Made by a program: the position numbers and the translations under genes. The notes under the pieces are model-generated. The model saw only the letters and a list, made by a program, of their open reading frames with translations, had not been told where the DNA came from and did not search any database. A DNA stretch of 64,000 bases. Origin: Intoshia linei (lineage: Eukaryota; Orthonectida; Rhopaluridae). Positions 36,407 through 49,601 of the stretch are shown here, in pieces; the stretch's first letter is position 1; each line of letters opens with the position of its first letter. The stretch covers positions 7,088 to 71,087 of the forward strand of contig LWCA01000008.1 of assembly GCA_001642005.1 (NCBI GenBank), in the 5' to 3' direction.

Positions 36407-37304
36407 TATATGCTTCGTGTCATTTATGGAAATATTTTCACATTTTAAATATTAATATAATATAAAAAAATTTGTTTGTGAAACTAAGCTAATATTTAAA
36501 GTATACAATGCGTTAAATATTGATTCTGACAATTTTTATAGTAATTTTACATGTGATTTATTAGACAGAATTCTTTCAGCTATATAAAATTATTTTATTT
36601 AGGTCAATATATTAATATAAAATAAATGCATTATTAAATTTTAAATATCACGTCACAACAATTAAAAATATTATATATGACTTAATTGAATTTACCATTT
36701 AATAATTGAAAATAATATAACTTATTAAAAGTGTTTCTTTTTTAAGCAGTTATTGTTTTAAATAAGTTTCACATCCTTAATTAATAAGTACTTCAGCTAA
36801 AAATGTATGTCTATGAATCTGTTTTTTTCTAACCATTTATTTAAGAAAGTTGGAAGTGTAAAGTTTTAAAAGATCCAATTTCTAATACATTTTTGGCGGA
36901 TGAGGTTATATCGCTAAAGTTGCAGTATATATTAATTAATAATTAATTAATTTTACATTTAAATTAATATATTAATATAAGAATATTAAATTCAAAACTT
37001 AGTTAATCGTTGTGCGCAACTGACTCATGCAATTTCAGAATGTTTTACTAGTGATATAGTGTTTGTAATTTTATAGGAATATTAGGGTGTTTTTATATTT
37101 TTATAAGAACAAAAATACAGGGTCATACGACATGAGAAAAAATGAATAAAGTTATATTCACTATGACTTTATTCATTATTATTGTGAAATTAACGTGAAA
37201 ATAATTTACTTTAAATATTAAATGTATATCTTTGATCTTAAATGTCTAATTCATTACAAAATATTTTTAAAATTTTCACTACAATTTTCGTTATAGTTGT
37301 ACAA
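36407..37304. other. 5' flank of FHAD1, no gene seen
   Basis: AT-rich region upstream of the FHAD1 start codon. It may hold the promoter and 5' untranslated exon, but no diagnostic motif was seen. A short near-palindrome AATTAATAATTAATTAATT lies at about 36934. Confidence 0.4.
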
Positions 37305-37566
37305 TTGTATCCTGTTAACACACACAAAAAATTTCAATCTGAATATATGACGCCTTCGCGGTCAAAAAAGCATTTTAGTATTCATATATTTTTTTCCGAA
37401 ATACACAATTACAAAAAATGTGAAATAATTAACTGTCCGAAAATTAAAAAAAAAATAAGATTATTTTGATAGAGTTATTCCTGTTTAAATCCTGCGACGA
37501 TCAATTTTTTCACTAAATGGATACACACAGACACAAACACACATACATTTTTATATAAGAAAAGGA
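37305..37566 (+). repeat. Mosaic Helitron-like fragment
   Basis: The left part (GTACAATTGTATCCTGTTAA, then the TCAATCTGAATA and CGGTCAAAAAAGCATTTTAG phrases) is the family interior in plus orientation. The right part (ACACACAGACACAAACACAC, TATATAAGAAAAGGA before T) is a 5' end in minus orientation. It looks like two fragments joined. Confidence 0.5.
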
Positions 37567-38769
37567 TCATGAATCATTGGCTTTAGTACATCCTGTATTC
37601 TTTTGATAAAACTTTCGATATCATTAAAAAAATACTATTGGTCTTATATGTATCACAATATTCTAGAAAATATCATTCAATTTGATTTATTTATCAAAAA
37701 TAATTTTTTTAAAATAGTACTTAAAAAATATTAAAGAAGAAGCAGTTAAAATATTTTGACTTATGTTCAATTAATTAATAAATTCATGTCTTTTTTTGAA
37801 ATTATATATTTTTTACAATTACAATTGAAGATACAATTCTTTACAAATAGAAACTAATAAAAAATGTAATTCCTATTACCGTAATAAAACTTACACTGAG
37901 GGTAATTTCACTTGGATTGTTAAAATTAAAAATTCGTTATTTAATGAAAAAATATGCATTTTATGTAAAAAATCCAAATTATCATCAAAAATTCAAACAA
38001 AAATGGGATGAAATATGCATGATAGGAGATACAAATGTGAAGATTGATGAGAAAGATGAAATTTTTCTTTAAATGAAAATTAATTCAAAGGCTATAAAAT
38101 TTTAATACTATATATTAAAAATAAAAAATTTCATAAATGTAATTATTATTTTATCATTTTAAAAAGTATTTTGACGAGCCGCATGTGATCCAAGAACCTC
38201 TATATAACCACTCTTTATTATTTTATGCAACACCAACATGAAATGTTATTATTGTTTATAAAAAAAATTGAAATATATTTGGGCGGAGCAAATTGTAACG
38301 TTTTGTAAATGTAATCGAATATTTAAAATTATATTTATTTCATAAAAATGTTAATTATCATCCATCCGTTAAAATTTATATTAATTTTAATTAATAAAAG
38401 TAAACAGCAGAATAATATAAAACGATTCCATGCGAACAATATGGTGCGATTGAACTTTCCTTATTCATGTAATAATCATAATGGGAACCCTCCATCCCTA
38501 AATTTCTTAATCTGAATAATATAACGTTATACATTACATTATTTTTATATATTCACGGTAAACTGCGATTTACTATTACTATTTTATAATATTTAAATAC
38601 ACAATATTTACATAAAATATATAATAAATGTACTGGCTTGTCCTAGTTTACATAGTTACCACCAGTGTTCACTTTAAGGTTTCTAAGTTTAGGGTCCCCA
38701 GATTTTTTTATATACGCCGCCATAATATATGCAGCATTAAGATTTTTTCATTCAAAATTGCAGCAAAAA
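37567..38769. other. AT-rich intergenic DNA, no gene seen
   Basis: No splice-bounded or family-like coding segment was recognised on either strand. Confidence 0.4.
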
Positions 38770-39552
38770 TTCCGAAGGAATGAATTATATAGATTTTCAC
38801 CCATATTTCTTTATTAGAAATGTGTAGAGGTTCACTGCACATTTTTTTTGAAATTGTAGGATCAATATTTACATTTTCACTTTTTATTTTAATCGAAATA
38901 TTTGAAAAATATTGGTTGATAATATATTAAAAATTATTTTTCATCGGGAATGTGTAGATTTCTCGGGTTGAACTTTTGTATTTATATCAACTGGAATAAG
39001 CTCTATAAAAATTTAATTTAATTTTTTTTTTAATTTTTGGATTAATTAAAAATCATTAAACCATTAATTATTTCACATTTTTTGTTTTCTAAAATATTTT
39101 AAAAAAAAATATGAATACTAAAATGCTTTTTTGACTGAGAAGTCGTCACTTATTAAGATTGAAATTTTTTGTGTGTGTTAACAGGATACAACTGTACCAC
39201 CTGTAAATTTTGTTTTCATTAAAAAAAAAAAGTAATTTGTGGTTTTGGCTTTGAAGATATACTTTTTTTATATTTAAATTTATGATAATGTTTATGATTT
39301 TAAAATCCGTATCATATATTTTTTTAAATTCTCCAACTCGTTTGATTTTCAAGAAGGAAAAGAGGGACAATTAAGGTTTTTGACCTGTAAGATGTGAGTT
39401 TGGGAGGTTGAAATTATATTTGCGAACACACCCGGAAAAAACTGTAATTAAAATATTAAATTTATAAAATTCTAATTAAATAGTAGTTATTTAAATAAAG
39501 CTGAACACACACACACACCCAAACAAAAATCGCGTAACACTTAATATAAGTT
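38770..39552 (-). mobile_element. Helitron-like element, minus, 3' end missing
   Basis: Read on the minus strand it runs from a 5'-type end (TTATATTAAGTGTTACGCGA, then GTGTGTGTGT) through the whole family interior to GAAATATGGGTGAAAATC. This mirrors the 34106 copy, including the loss of the hairpin end at nearly the same place. It may be a distinct subfamily with its own 3' end. Confidence 0.6.
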
Positions 39553-40146
39553 AAAATAAAAAAAATAAATGAATTTATTCATAAAATTCTCACGATCCCT
39601 CGGTTGAAAACCACTGATTTAGATTATATTTATCGTTGTTTATATTTATATTATAGTTTAAAATATCCAATATTATAATAAAATTATTAGTCCATATTAA
39701 TTATTAATTAAAATTTTATAAAGTTAATCAGGTTAAAAAATCAAATTTTTTTTTAAATTTTAACTTTTTTTAGATTAATAAATTTAAATGATTGTAATGA
39801 CTAAATGATATGACTATTATATTAAATTTATGATAAAAAATCACACTCGAAAAAATTTTTAAAAATCGACTCTCTTTATTTTTTTAAATAAAGTGAAACA
39901 GATACATAAACCGACATAAATGTTTAATTAAAGTACTGTATATAAGTTAGGATTGCAACCGTTATGTTACATCTGCAGGACGGAGATTATGTATTGTTTA
40001 TTTTAATTTTATTTACTTATAAATTTATGTTATAATATTAGGCTAAATTCATGTTATGTAAAGTTTAAAATTGAATGTTTAACTTTATTAATACAAATAA
40101 TTTTAACATTCATTTAATTTTTAAAATAATTTTTTTTGCTTATTAA

Positions 40147-40355
40147 ATGTCTAACGTTGTAGTCGTAAATGCTGAAAGTGATCATACTGAGAATCGCGTT
40201 TTGATTACAGTTCTATTATGTCTTTTTTGCACACCCTGTGTCGGTAATTATTAATTTATATGTTTGAACTATTTTTGGTTAATGTCATATTATTTTTCCT
40301 CTTGCATTTACATTATTTTATAGGTGCCATATATTACTGTTGTTGCTCGCACTAG
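40147..40355 (+). CDS. Small cysteine-rich membrane peptide, 2 exons, 42 residues
   Basis: Exon 1 is 40147-40243, ending at donor G|GTAATT in phase 1. Exon 2 is 40324-40355, after acceptor TTTTATAG, ending in TAG. The intron is 80 bases. The product starts MSNVVVVNAESDHTENR, a polar N-terminus. It continues into a hydrophobic, cysteine-rich tail with LLCLFCTPCVGAIYYCCC and ends SH. The polar head and Cys-rich hydrophobic tail resemble tail-anchored CYSTM-type proteins, which have roles in stress and membrane association. That likeness is compositional, not proven homology. The clustered cysteines are candidates for palmitoylation. An open frame overlapping exon 2 and running to 40543 appears to be spurious. 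Confidence 0.55.
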
Positions 40356-41049
40356 GAAGAAATTTAAAATATATTAATAGTTTGTTACATTTACTATCAA
40401 TAAATGTTAAAATGATGTACATTATAATTTCCGTTATTCATTTATTCGGTTATTTGCCCATTCCGTTATTTTCATTTGTATATTTAAATTATTATTTAAT
40501 GTTTTCGAATTTAATCATTGTTTATGAAGAAAAATTTTGGTAAAATCGAAGCCAAAAAATTGGAAACATTTATCTAAAAGTATATGGGTTAAGGCGGTTG
40601 ATATTCTGGTATTATAAATCGCGTTAATCGAGGTAGACTTATATTGGGTATATGTATCTAATTTGTTTATTTTGAAGAATTATTTTTGATTTTTTGAAGC
40701 AGCCGCATGATAGGAACGGCTCTGGTCCACATAAAAATATCATTTTATTTAACATATTTATATGTTAGCTTTGTACACTACATATTTGAGTATCAATATA
40801 AATAATTCCATAATTTATTGAATAGTACAAATAGAGAGATTAAATATTTGAAGAATCATAAGTACATTTCATTTTATTAAAACGTTTCGATTCCTAATAT
40901 TATTTTGTCTAGTTATAATATATAGATAATGACTTAACAAATCACTACATTAAGACTTTAAATAATTAATCTAAAGATAATTTACCAATGCAGAATTATG
41001 GAAAGGTGCACTTTCTTGTAACTACTGTACTGTTACTAGACCTAAATCA
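40356..41049. other. Intergenic, nothing recognised
   Basis: AT-rich. There is no supported coding segment, apart from the unsupported frame running on from 40340. Confidence 0.4.
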
Positions 41050-41319
41050 TTACTGAGGAAGTGTATGTGTATTTTCGCATATTGGGAACCATTGGAAATA
41101 TTCGATTTGTTTTCGTCCAATTTTTTGGATTATATGACCACTTTTAATATTAAAATTACACGCTTCTGAAAATATCACATTTTTCCATAACTTCATGGAA
41201 TATCCAATGAGATTAGTACTGAATTCCAATCTCTTTGGAATATTCAGTGCTGATATCCTGGTTTTCTTGTAACTGACGATTATCAAAATATAATCCGCGG
41301 ATCTTGTTAAGACGTGCAT
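41050..41319 (-). pseudogene. Tc1-like transposase fragment
   Basis: The 89-codon minus-strand frame contains RLEFSTNLIGYSMKLWKNVI followed by FSEACNFNIKSGH. This matches the Tc1 transposase block RLEFAKKHLNWT..WKNVIFSDESKFN around the first catalytic Asp of the DDE core, here changed (DES to EAC). The loss of the catalytic residue and the lack of flanking domains mark it as a relic. Confidence 0.65.
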
Positions 41320-41912
41320 TTCAAAAAAAATATAACTAATTTAAATTAATAAAGCTCAATTTGAGCACTACATTAAAATTAATCTTGCTTCCTAAAATTT
41401 TGCATAGACATACGTATAAATCAGAAGAATAAAATTAGAGAATGACATATCAGAGAATATTACTGAACAAATATGTATGACCATTCATTCCAATTTTTTG
41501 ACCAAAATGTCTAATTTTTTAGCTTTGCACGTCATTGAGCACTTCTATGATGTTATTTTTTTATGTAAAATTTGGCATGTGTGTATGTATTCATAAAATG
41601 AACAAAATTATCGAAGGGCCTATCAGAAAATGTAAAAAAAAATTTACTATGAAAATTTTGTCCACCCTATTATACTCATTCTCTCTTATAAATTAATTAA
41701 ATTTAAAAATTGGTCATAATTTACGCTCGATGCCGAATATCAAATACAAATAATAATATTAATGTATAATACATTATTTTTTTCATTATACGATCCCGAA
41801 ATCATTGGTCCATGCACAATTTGCAGTGCACATGGATCCATAAAATAACATAATATTACGTTGCAATTATAAAGTAACAAAATTTAATACTTTAATTTTT
41901 TTAAAATTAAAA
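41320..41912. other. 3' flank of the lipase gene, no gene
   Basis: AT-rich spacer between the Tc1 relic and the lipase stop codon. Nothing else was recognised. Confidence 0.4.
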
Positions 41913-44726
41913 CTAACTAGAAAATATATTAATTGTTTCAGGTTTCACAATTATAATTGATGGCCTAGGATGATCTCTGTACATATGATCGTAAATTAAT
42001 TTAATCATTTCTTTATTGTGCAGAATTCCCACATGAGTATTTTGATCAAATTGTTGATGATATCTAAAATATTTTGATTTGCTCCATTTGGTACACCGCG
42101 TTAACGATTCATAGTTTACTGTACCATCAGCTTTTTCATAATACAACTTAGGTTTACCATGCGGATAATCGGTATGTCTATAATCTAATTGTTTTATCGT
42201 ATATAATCCACCTCCGTAGAAACACAAAGTATCAACTTGAGGCTCTTTAAGATCGTTAACTAGTGACTTCACTGCTTTCCATCTGTTCAATCCATATGGA
42301 ATATTAACGGATGTCAATAATTCATCCATATTATTTATAGTATAATTTTTGTTCTTTGTCAATACAAATGGCTCTTGAGATTTCCATTTAGTTGTAGATG
42401 GAGCTGCCGCTATAGGTACATTCCAAGACGTTTCTAATTTTTTCCACTGTTCGGGTTTTGTATAAAATATGCCAAAGCTGTCTCCTAAATATATCTTGTA
42501 TTATTTATATTTAACATGAATATACCCAATAGCATGCCTTTAATGGTTTTCACAGAACCACTGAACGGACCACTTATTGGAATGTATAATTTTATATGAT
42601 CATTTTTCCATTTTTGTGATTTATGATTCAAAAAATACAATGCTACTATTGTACCAAAAGAATGAGCCACAATTGTAACTTTTTTTTTACTTACGTTGTA
42701 CATTTTTTCAATTAATTCTCCCACTTTATCATAGTATGCATCGTCTAATTTAAAAAAATAATTATCTTATAATTTTGTCTATTACTCGGAATTTTTCTAA
42801 AGTCGTACGGAGCGGCAGCAATATCGATACCATTTTCATATTGTCTCAGTAAGAAAAAATTGTAAAACGTATGGAAAAGCTCAGCTAGATTGCATGATAT
42901 ATATTTCAAATTAATTTTAAAATATTACTACGACGTATTTTCAATGTTGATAAATCTACAATAGCATCCATTCTACCAAAACTATCATTATGTATGGTAA
43001 TATTAACGCCTGGAGTATTATTGCCATATTTCAAATTGTGGTTATCGTAATGTAACCTATAAATAATTATTAGATAATTATTAGCCTATGTCAAAAAACA
43101 CGTTTTTTATGAATAAACAAAGGCCATAGGTAAATATGAGAAATTTTGTGTATGTTACGAATATTCATATGAAAATATGGATAATCTTGTCAAAGGTTTA
43201 AAATTGGGATTAAGTTTTTGAATTATTAATATAATTACGTTGAAACAATCCTAACTTATATAATATGCAACGCAATATTTATTTGTGTGTGTGTGTTCCA
43301 CTTTATTAAAAAAACTACCAGTCTTAGAATTTTATAAAGTCCACATTTCAATTACAGTTTTTTTCCGGGACGTATAATAAGATAAATTTCAACCTCCTAA
43401 ACTCACATCTTACGGGTCAAAAACCCCAATTGTCCGTCTTTTTGAAAATCAAACAAGTTGGAGAATTTAAAAAAATAAATACACTGATACGGCTTTTAAA
43501 ATCATAAACATTATCATGAATTTAAATTTAAAAAAATTATACCTCAGGGCCAAAACCACAAATTCCTTTTTTTTTTTAATGAAAAAAGCCTTAGAATTTA
43601 AAAAAATTTCAATTCGAATACGTGACGACTTCACGGTCAAAAAAGCATTTTAGTATTCGTATAATTTTTTTCCGAAATATTTTATTAAAATAAAAAATGT
43701 GAAATAATTAACGGGCCGAAAATTAAAAAAAAAATATTATTCTGATATAGCTTATTCCAGTTGATATAAATACAAAAGTTCAACCCCAGACATTTACGCA
43801 TTGCCGATGAAAAATAATTTTTAATATATTTCAACCAATATTTTTTAAATATTTCGATTAAAATAAAAATTAAAAATGTAAATATTGATCCTATTCTTTA
43901 CACAAATGTTAACAAAACTAAATTAAGATGGAATAATTCACTTTAAAGTAAAAAGTAATGTGATATGATGGTTCCATCTGAAACAAATTTGGGAACCACT
44001 CCTTTAAATGATTGATAATAGTGAATACAGTAAAATCTCGATTATGTAAATTTTAAAACGTTAAATTTTAGTTTATTTGGAGTTGAATTAGAGTGTCCAT
44101 AAGTACTAAATACGTACTCCATAAATACCATAGATAATTTTAGTCAATATTTTACTTGTAATATTTCACTTTCTTAATAAAGTGAAGTTTTAATAATTTT
44201 ATATTTTATAAAAACACTTTATATCGTTTAATTTGGATCACATTAAATTTATTAATTAATAAAAATTAATTATTTTTTAATTATGACAAAAAAAATTATA
44301 ATTCTAAAGAGAGTTTATTGATTTTTACAAACATTTGGAAAATCATAGTGGTTGTACGTAATACATAACAGTCAACCTAGTTATAATATATAAATTATAA
44401 AATTATTATAATTTTAAATCAAGTTGCTCAAGGTGTTAAAATTAGTCGCTAAAAATGGATTACATCATTCTTTCTTTAAAGCAATCGAATTGTGGCCATA
44501 ATTCAAATTTGAAGTTTATCCACTCGGTATATCTATCATTATTTTTCAAGCAATACCATGATAGTTTAGCATCTTTTAGAGTATTATCGAGTTTAGAACC
44601 ACCAAATCCTGGAACTAAATATTAAAGTACAAAACGAAAACATTTACAAAAAAGGATGGGCATATTTTCCGATAATGCTAATTTTAACATATAACATAAT
44701 AGAGCAGAAATAATACTTAACTTCAT
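41913..44726 (-). CDS. LCAT-family acyltransferase / lysosomal phospholipase A2 (PLA2G15-like), 6 exons
   Basis: Exons: 44726-44648, 44614-44464, 43056-42929, 42884-42786, 42744-42526, 42484-41913. All are GT-AG and the phases agree. The product is about 415 residues, the family length. Exon 1 encodes a signal peptide (MKLSIISALLCYMLKLALS). Then come the N-terminal loop PGFGGSKLD, the lid cysteine pair (WYC...FDC), APYDFRKIP, the nucleophile serine in IVAHSFGT, a C-terminal Asp in ADGTVNYESL and a His in GILHNKEMI. That gives a complete Ser-Asp-His triad. Expected activity is phospholipid deacylation/transacylation in lysosomes or outside the cell. Intron 2 carries a full-length Helitron-like element. 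PLA2G15 versus LCAT cannot be separated by eye. Confidence 0.87.
43249..44380 (+). mobile_element. Helitron-like element, complete ends, in lipase intron 2
   Basis: It starts TCCTAACTTATATAATATGC after A, has the GTGTGTGTGT stretch, and ends GGTTGTACGTAATACATAAC then AGTCAACCTAG before T. It is longer (1,132 bp) than the 16898 copy because it also contains the GGGAACCACTCCTTTAA module near the 3' end and an extra segment at 44093-44195 that recurs inverted at 46366. No protein is encoded. Confidence 0.75.
44093..44195 (+). repeat. Inverted repeat arm (partner 46366-46503)
   Basis: GTGTCCATAAGTACTAAATA, ACCATAGATAATTTTAGTCA and CACTTTCTTAATAAAGTGAA recur inverted at 46366-46503. The partner has about 35 additional bases in the GTACTT region. 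Confidence 0.6.
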
Positions 44727-47700
44727 AATGAACGAAATTATATAATACTTTATCTAATAAAAACATAAATAATTATGTATTAATATTAATTACAATATTG
44801 ACTAAACGTAAATTTCTCAATATATATATAAATTAATAAAGTATTTCAAAATAATGTAAATATAGTCAGTTTGATATAATCTGAATATACTATAAATGTT
44901 ATCATTCATTTCAAATTAGCCAGTTTAAAACATAATGATATAAAATATAATAAGAAATAATAATTAAGACAAAAAACTTGTTTAGACAATAAGTCATATT
45001 ATTTCACTTTTTCATCATATAATTTTTGGATTTACGATTTTATTTTATTTATTATTTGCTAGCAAACTCTCAAGTACTATATTAAACTTTTGTAAAAAGT
45101 ACTGAGTTAATGTGTACTTAGTTTTACTATTACAAAAACTCAGTACTTAATTTTGAACCTCATTTATTTTACGAGTCACTTATTTTTGAAAATTATTTAT
45201 TTTGCCAATTAGATTGGTTTTTTAAACAATGCATTAAAAAATTACATTAAATAAATAATTAAATTATCAATACCTGCAACTAACGCAACAATTGAAAGAT
45301 TATTTTCTGCGGTGGGGACCAATTTTATATTATGATGAAAATTAAATTATAATAAACTAACTTGACTGTTATGTACTTCGTACAAACATCATCTTAGCTC
45401 TGCCGAGGGCGGACATTTTTATTCTTCCAGAAAAATAAATTAAGTAAGGAAATTTAACCTAAAAATGCTACTATTCACTATTATAAATTATTTAAATAAG
45501 TCGTTCCAAACTTGTTACACGTGGACCCGTCATATCACATTACTTTTGAATTTAAAGTGAATTATTGCATGTTAAATTTATTTTGTTAACATTTATGTAA
45601 AGAATTTTCAAAAAAATGGTTATCCCATTTTTTTAATTTATTAGACAGAACTTCTGTATAATATTAAAATTAAAGTAAAAACAGTCTGTAATGATGAATG
45701 TAGCAGGATAAGTAAAGAGCCTTTATAATAACAAGATATTTACAGATGTTAATTTAAAAATAATAACACGTGATAAATGTAAATAAACAATTTAATCTTC
45801 ATAGTGATCACATTGACATCACTACACCTCCCACACAAAATCCTTAAAATAGACAGAGCGGTTCGTTTTCTTTTTCTTGGTTTATATTGATTTTGTTGTT
45901 TACTTTATATTTTTTATATGGCATTAAAAGTATAATTATAAATTCTACACTACAACATAAATATTTACACAGGATTTGACAGGAATTTAGTTAAAATGTT
46001 AATTCTACATAAAAAATAAAATGAATACTCAACTGTTTATATAAGACTAAGTTGATTGTTATGTACTATGTACAATCAGTGGTAATCAATAAATTATTGC
46101 AATAGCAATAATTGCAATAAATTTATTGCAATAATTTATTTTTGATAAAAAATATATTGGAGCAATAATTTAAAATATTTCAACAAAGTTATTATTAAAG
46201 TTTTATTAGTTAACTAATAAAGATCACTAAACTTACTTATTTACTTATATACTAAACTTAAAAATATATTATCACTCAAAAATGTACTTTTCAATAAAAT
46301 TTTTATAATTTTCGTCATCTGCCTACTCTAAATCGAAATAACAAATAACAATATAGTAATTATNTATTAAAACTTCACTTTATTAAGAAAGTGAAAAATT
46401 ACAAATAAAATATTGACTAAAATTATCAATGGTATTTATGGAGTACGTATTTAGTACTTATAAAAATACGTACTTTTGTTAAAATAAGTACTTATGGACA
46501 CACTATTTTATTTAATGATATGGGTAAAACATTGTTATCTGAAAGTTCATGTTATAGCAGAGTGGATAATTTGTATACCGATTTGGACATCTTTTTATTT
46601 AAGATGAACTAATCTGAGTTCCTTTGTGCCAATCGTTACAGAAAGTAAACAAATTTTTGGATTTAATAAAATTTAGAATTTGGAAAATATAATTTGAAGT
46701 ATAGTTTTGTATTTCGGCTTTTGGAAACATCCTATTGTACACTGTACGTTGGTTCGATATTAAAGTTAATAGATAATATATGTATAATAATATGATGAAA
46801 TCTTTGAATAAATACAAACACGTACACGTATATAAATAAATGTAATATTTGTTACTACACATAATAAATTATTCACTGTTTACAACGAATTCTAATGACA
46901 TACTAACCTCAAATCCAAGTATCCAAAGTGTTACATATGGATCCTGGCGAGTCCACCAAATAATTTATTTTTATTATTTGGAATTTAAATAAAATTACGT
47001 CGATCGACATTATGATCTGACAATTCTGTAAAATCACATAATACATATTATTTACATAATTATAATGTAGATTATTTTCTATGAAATAAAAACAGTATGC
47101 TTCCATTTCTGAAATTGACGCCTTCGCAGTAAGAAAAGCATATTATGGCTTCAATAGTAACCCTTATTTTGTTAATTATTTTAATTAAAATTGAAATAAA
47201 AACTATTATATAATATACTAGTTGAGTGTTATGTACTACGTACATTGTACGTCGTACAAACAGCATCTAGCTTGCCGATGGCTCATTTTTATTCTACACA
47301 AAAAATATATTAAAGTTGAAAATCTAACTTAAAAATGCTGCTATTCACTATTACCAATCGTTTAAAGGAGTGGTTCCCACATTTGTTTCACGTGGAACCG
47401 TCATATCACATTACTTTTTACTTTGAAGTGAATAATTTCCCAAAAAAAAGTGTATACTGTGAATTAGTTTTTTGAACATAAAACTTTAACTTAAAAACTA
47501 AATGACCTGCGTCAAATGGCTTTTAATTGGAAAATCTTGAGTAGATATATAATAAGTTAATATTGTTACTAATTTGTATACAACTCTATTTAGCTTAATA
47601 GTTTTGTATTTTAGTTATATAGTCCGACCCCGTTTTTCGGCAAACCTCAGAGTGGATATACTCGTATTTTGGAACAGTTTTACAATCTCAAAATTAACAC

Positions 47701-47753
47701 ACCACGTTTGATTTGGTGCATCTCCAAATTTGGTGCAATTATATCAAAACATA
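44727..47753. other. Intergenic DNA built from repeat remnants
   Basis: Recognisable pieces include minus-oriented Helitron-like 3' ends at about 45358, 46049 and 47220 (GTTATGTACTACGTAC-type hairpin plus GTGGTTCCCA module), the inverted repeat arm at 46366-46503, and a palindromic pair AGTACTGAGTT/AACTCAGTACT at about 45097-45147. An A/T-rich ATTGCAATAA-type palindromic patch lies at about 46091-46140. One ambiguous base lies near 46364. No gene was found. Confidence 0.5.
46366..46503 (-). repeat. Inverted repeat arm (partner 44093-44195)
   Basis: This is the reverse-complement counterpart of 44093-44195 with an internal duplication around ACGTATTTAGTACTTATAAA. The two arms face each other across the 5' half of the lipase gene. 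Confidence 0.6.
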
Positions 47754-47999
47754 CTATCCATACCTAAATAAAAAAATACAAATAATTTATAGAATCATTT
47801 CTAAAAACATTTCTTACCTTGGTCTATTCATTTCCATCAACCTTCCTTTTATTATGCTGACAACATCGTTAAAATTTTTATCTTGACTCGTTTCAATTTC
47901 ATTATAAGGATTAATAATATCGTCAATATCCATTATTCTTCCGTTGACACAACTGATAACCAATATTAATGAAAAAATTAAAAAAATGTTTTTATGCAT
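47754..47999 (-). CDS. NPF: NPY/NPF-family neuropeptide precursor 1, C-terminal RPRY-amide
   Basis: Exon 1 is 47999-47818; exon 2 is only 10 bases, 47763-47754. The precursor is 63 residues. It has a signal peptide (MHKNIFLIFSLILVISCVNG), then about 41 residues rich in acidic amino acids with an amphipathic helix, ending GRLMEMNRPRYG and a stop. The final Gly is the amide donor, so the mature C-terminus would be RPRY-NH2. The intron splits the last Arg codon after its second base (AG|G), the arrangement conserved in NPY and NPF genes. Unusually, there is no dibasic site or C-terminal flanking peptide: the stop follows Gly directly. Peptides of this family signal through NPY-type GPCRs in feeding and behaviour (family knowledge). 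An in-frame upstream ATG gives a longer start; the internal ATG is preferred because it begins the signal peptide. Confidence 0.78.
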
Positions 48000-49601
48000 T
48001 TTAATATTCAAAATTATATCGAATTTATGCAAAATAATTAACAATGAAAATATTTAAAAAATTTACTTTTACGTCAAACATTTTATAATTTTTAAATTTA
48101 ATTAATCCACATTTAGTGGTGGATTAAATCAAATTGATTGAATGGAAAGCTGCAATATTAAGAGTGTAAAGTCAAATATTTAATTAATCAAAATTAAAGG
48201 TAATACTTATTGAATCGAAATTAAATTTAATCAATAATATGAATAAATTTCAAAAATTTTAGTTAATATTATCATAAATTAATAAATAATGGATAGTTGC
48301 TTGATTTCTAGAAAAAAGGAAAGTAGATGTAAAAATACTATTAACACAGAATTTTTTTATTTAACAGTCACAATTTGCCATATATTTCATTCTTTAGATG
48401 GATATGTTCAGTTTAAAATTGCATGCACTTGAATACTATGTTCTTTAATAATGAGCGAATGAAATTTGTGTGAATGTGCGTGATACAATTTTTATTGAAA
48501 TAATACATTTGTATGTTGATATATGCAGTACATTAAGGTGTGTCTCGTGATATTTCAAGAATATTAAGTAATTATTATTGTTGAACTATCATAATGCTTA
48601 AATAATTAAGTACTTTTTTACGCATAGTGTATGTAGACTAGGGGTTAGTGATTGTGATTTCCCAGGAAAAATAAAAATTTTTTATTCATATATAACATAA
48701 AAGCATTACAAATTATAGAGACCTTAATTAATTTTAGAAACCAAAAGAAATTTAATTAGTGAAATAACACGAATCTAGATTGAAATTTACAAATTTAATT
48801 AAAAAAAATTTTATTTATTTTAGATTGTTGAAAAAGTGTTTCAAAACACACATAATATTGATAAATTTGTCTGTTAAACGCGTTCTACGTTTTGTAACGA
48901 AATATTACTCGAAATTTTTTTAAAATAGAGGCCTCATTTTTTCTATTTGAGCATTAAAAAAATTATTTTCTATTTAATATATTTAATATTAATACATACT
49001 ATTTATATAATAACATTTATTATGTATCATATTATTTTTTGTATTACATTTAATTTGTCAAGTGAAGAGCCTTGGATGTGTGGCTAGGGACTATGTGAAA
49101 TTATGAAAAACATTTAGGGTATTTTTCGTTTTCGGTTGACATGGAACTTTTTACCTTCGGCTATGGGTAACAAGTTTTTAGTACAAATAGTATCACCGAA
49201 ATTTCATTTTTATTTAATTTTTATTTACATCATTAAAAATATTCATTGCTGTGTTATAAATATTGTCACTATGCATATTATTTAAATTTTGATTTAATAT
49301 TATTTGAGCAGTGCTACCCAAACGGGTCCTTGTGTTTTTTTTAAATTATAGGGTTCTTTTCTTTTCCTAAAAAGGCTAACTGGGGTTTTGAACATGAATA
49401 TGTACGTTTCCAAGACTAAACTACGACGATATTAATTATAACTAAAATAATTATTTTAAAACGCGTCCTAGGAATTATGTGATTTAAAGCTGTAGGACTG
49501 ATTTTATTTTATTTTTTAATAAAAAAGAGTAATTTTGGGTTTTGGACCTAAAGGACTATTATAAATCTCAGAGTATATGTTCATTAAACATTGTTCAATA
49601 C
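48000..49601. other. Spacer between the neuropeptide genes, no gene seen
   Basis: AT-rich spacer. At about 49330-49540 there are Helitron-like interior phrases (GGGTTTTGAACATGAATATG and similar). No coding segment was recognised. Confidence 0.4.

Noticed and set aside
46091-46140. ATTGCAATAA-rich palindromic patch considered as a regulatory array
   Set aside because: The spacing is irregular and the composition is low-complexity A/T. It is indistinguishable from simple sequence.
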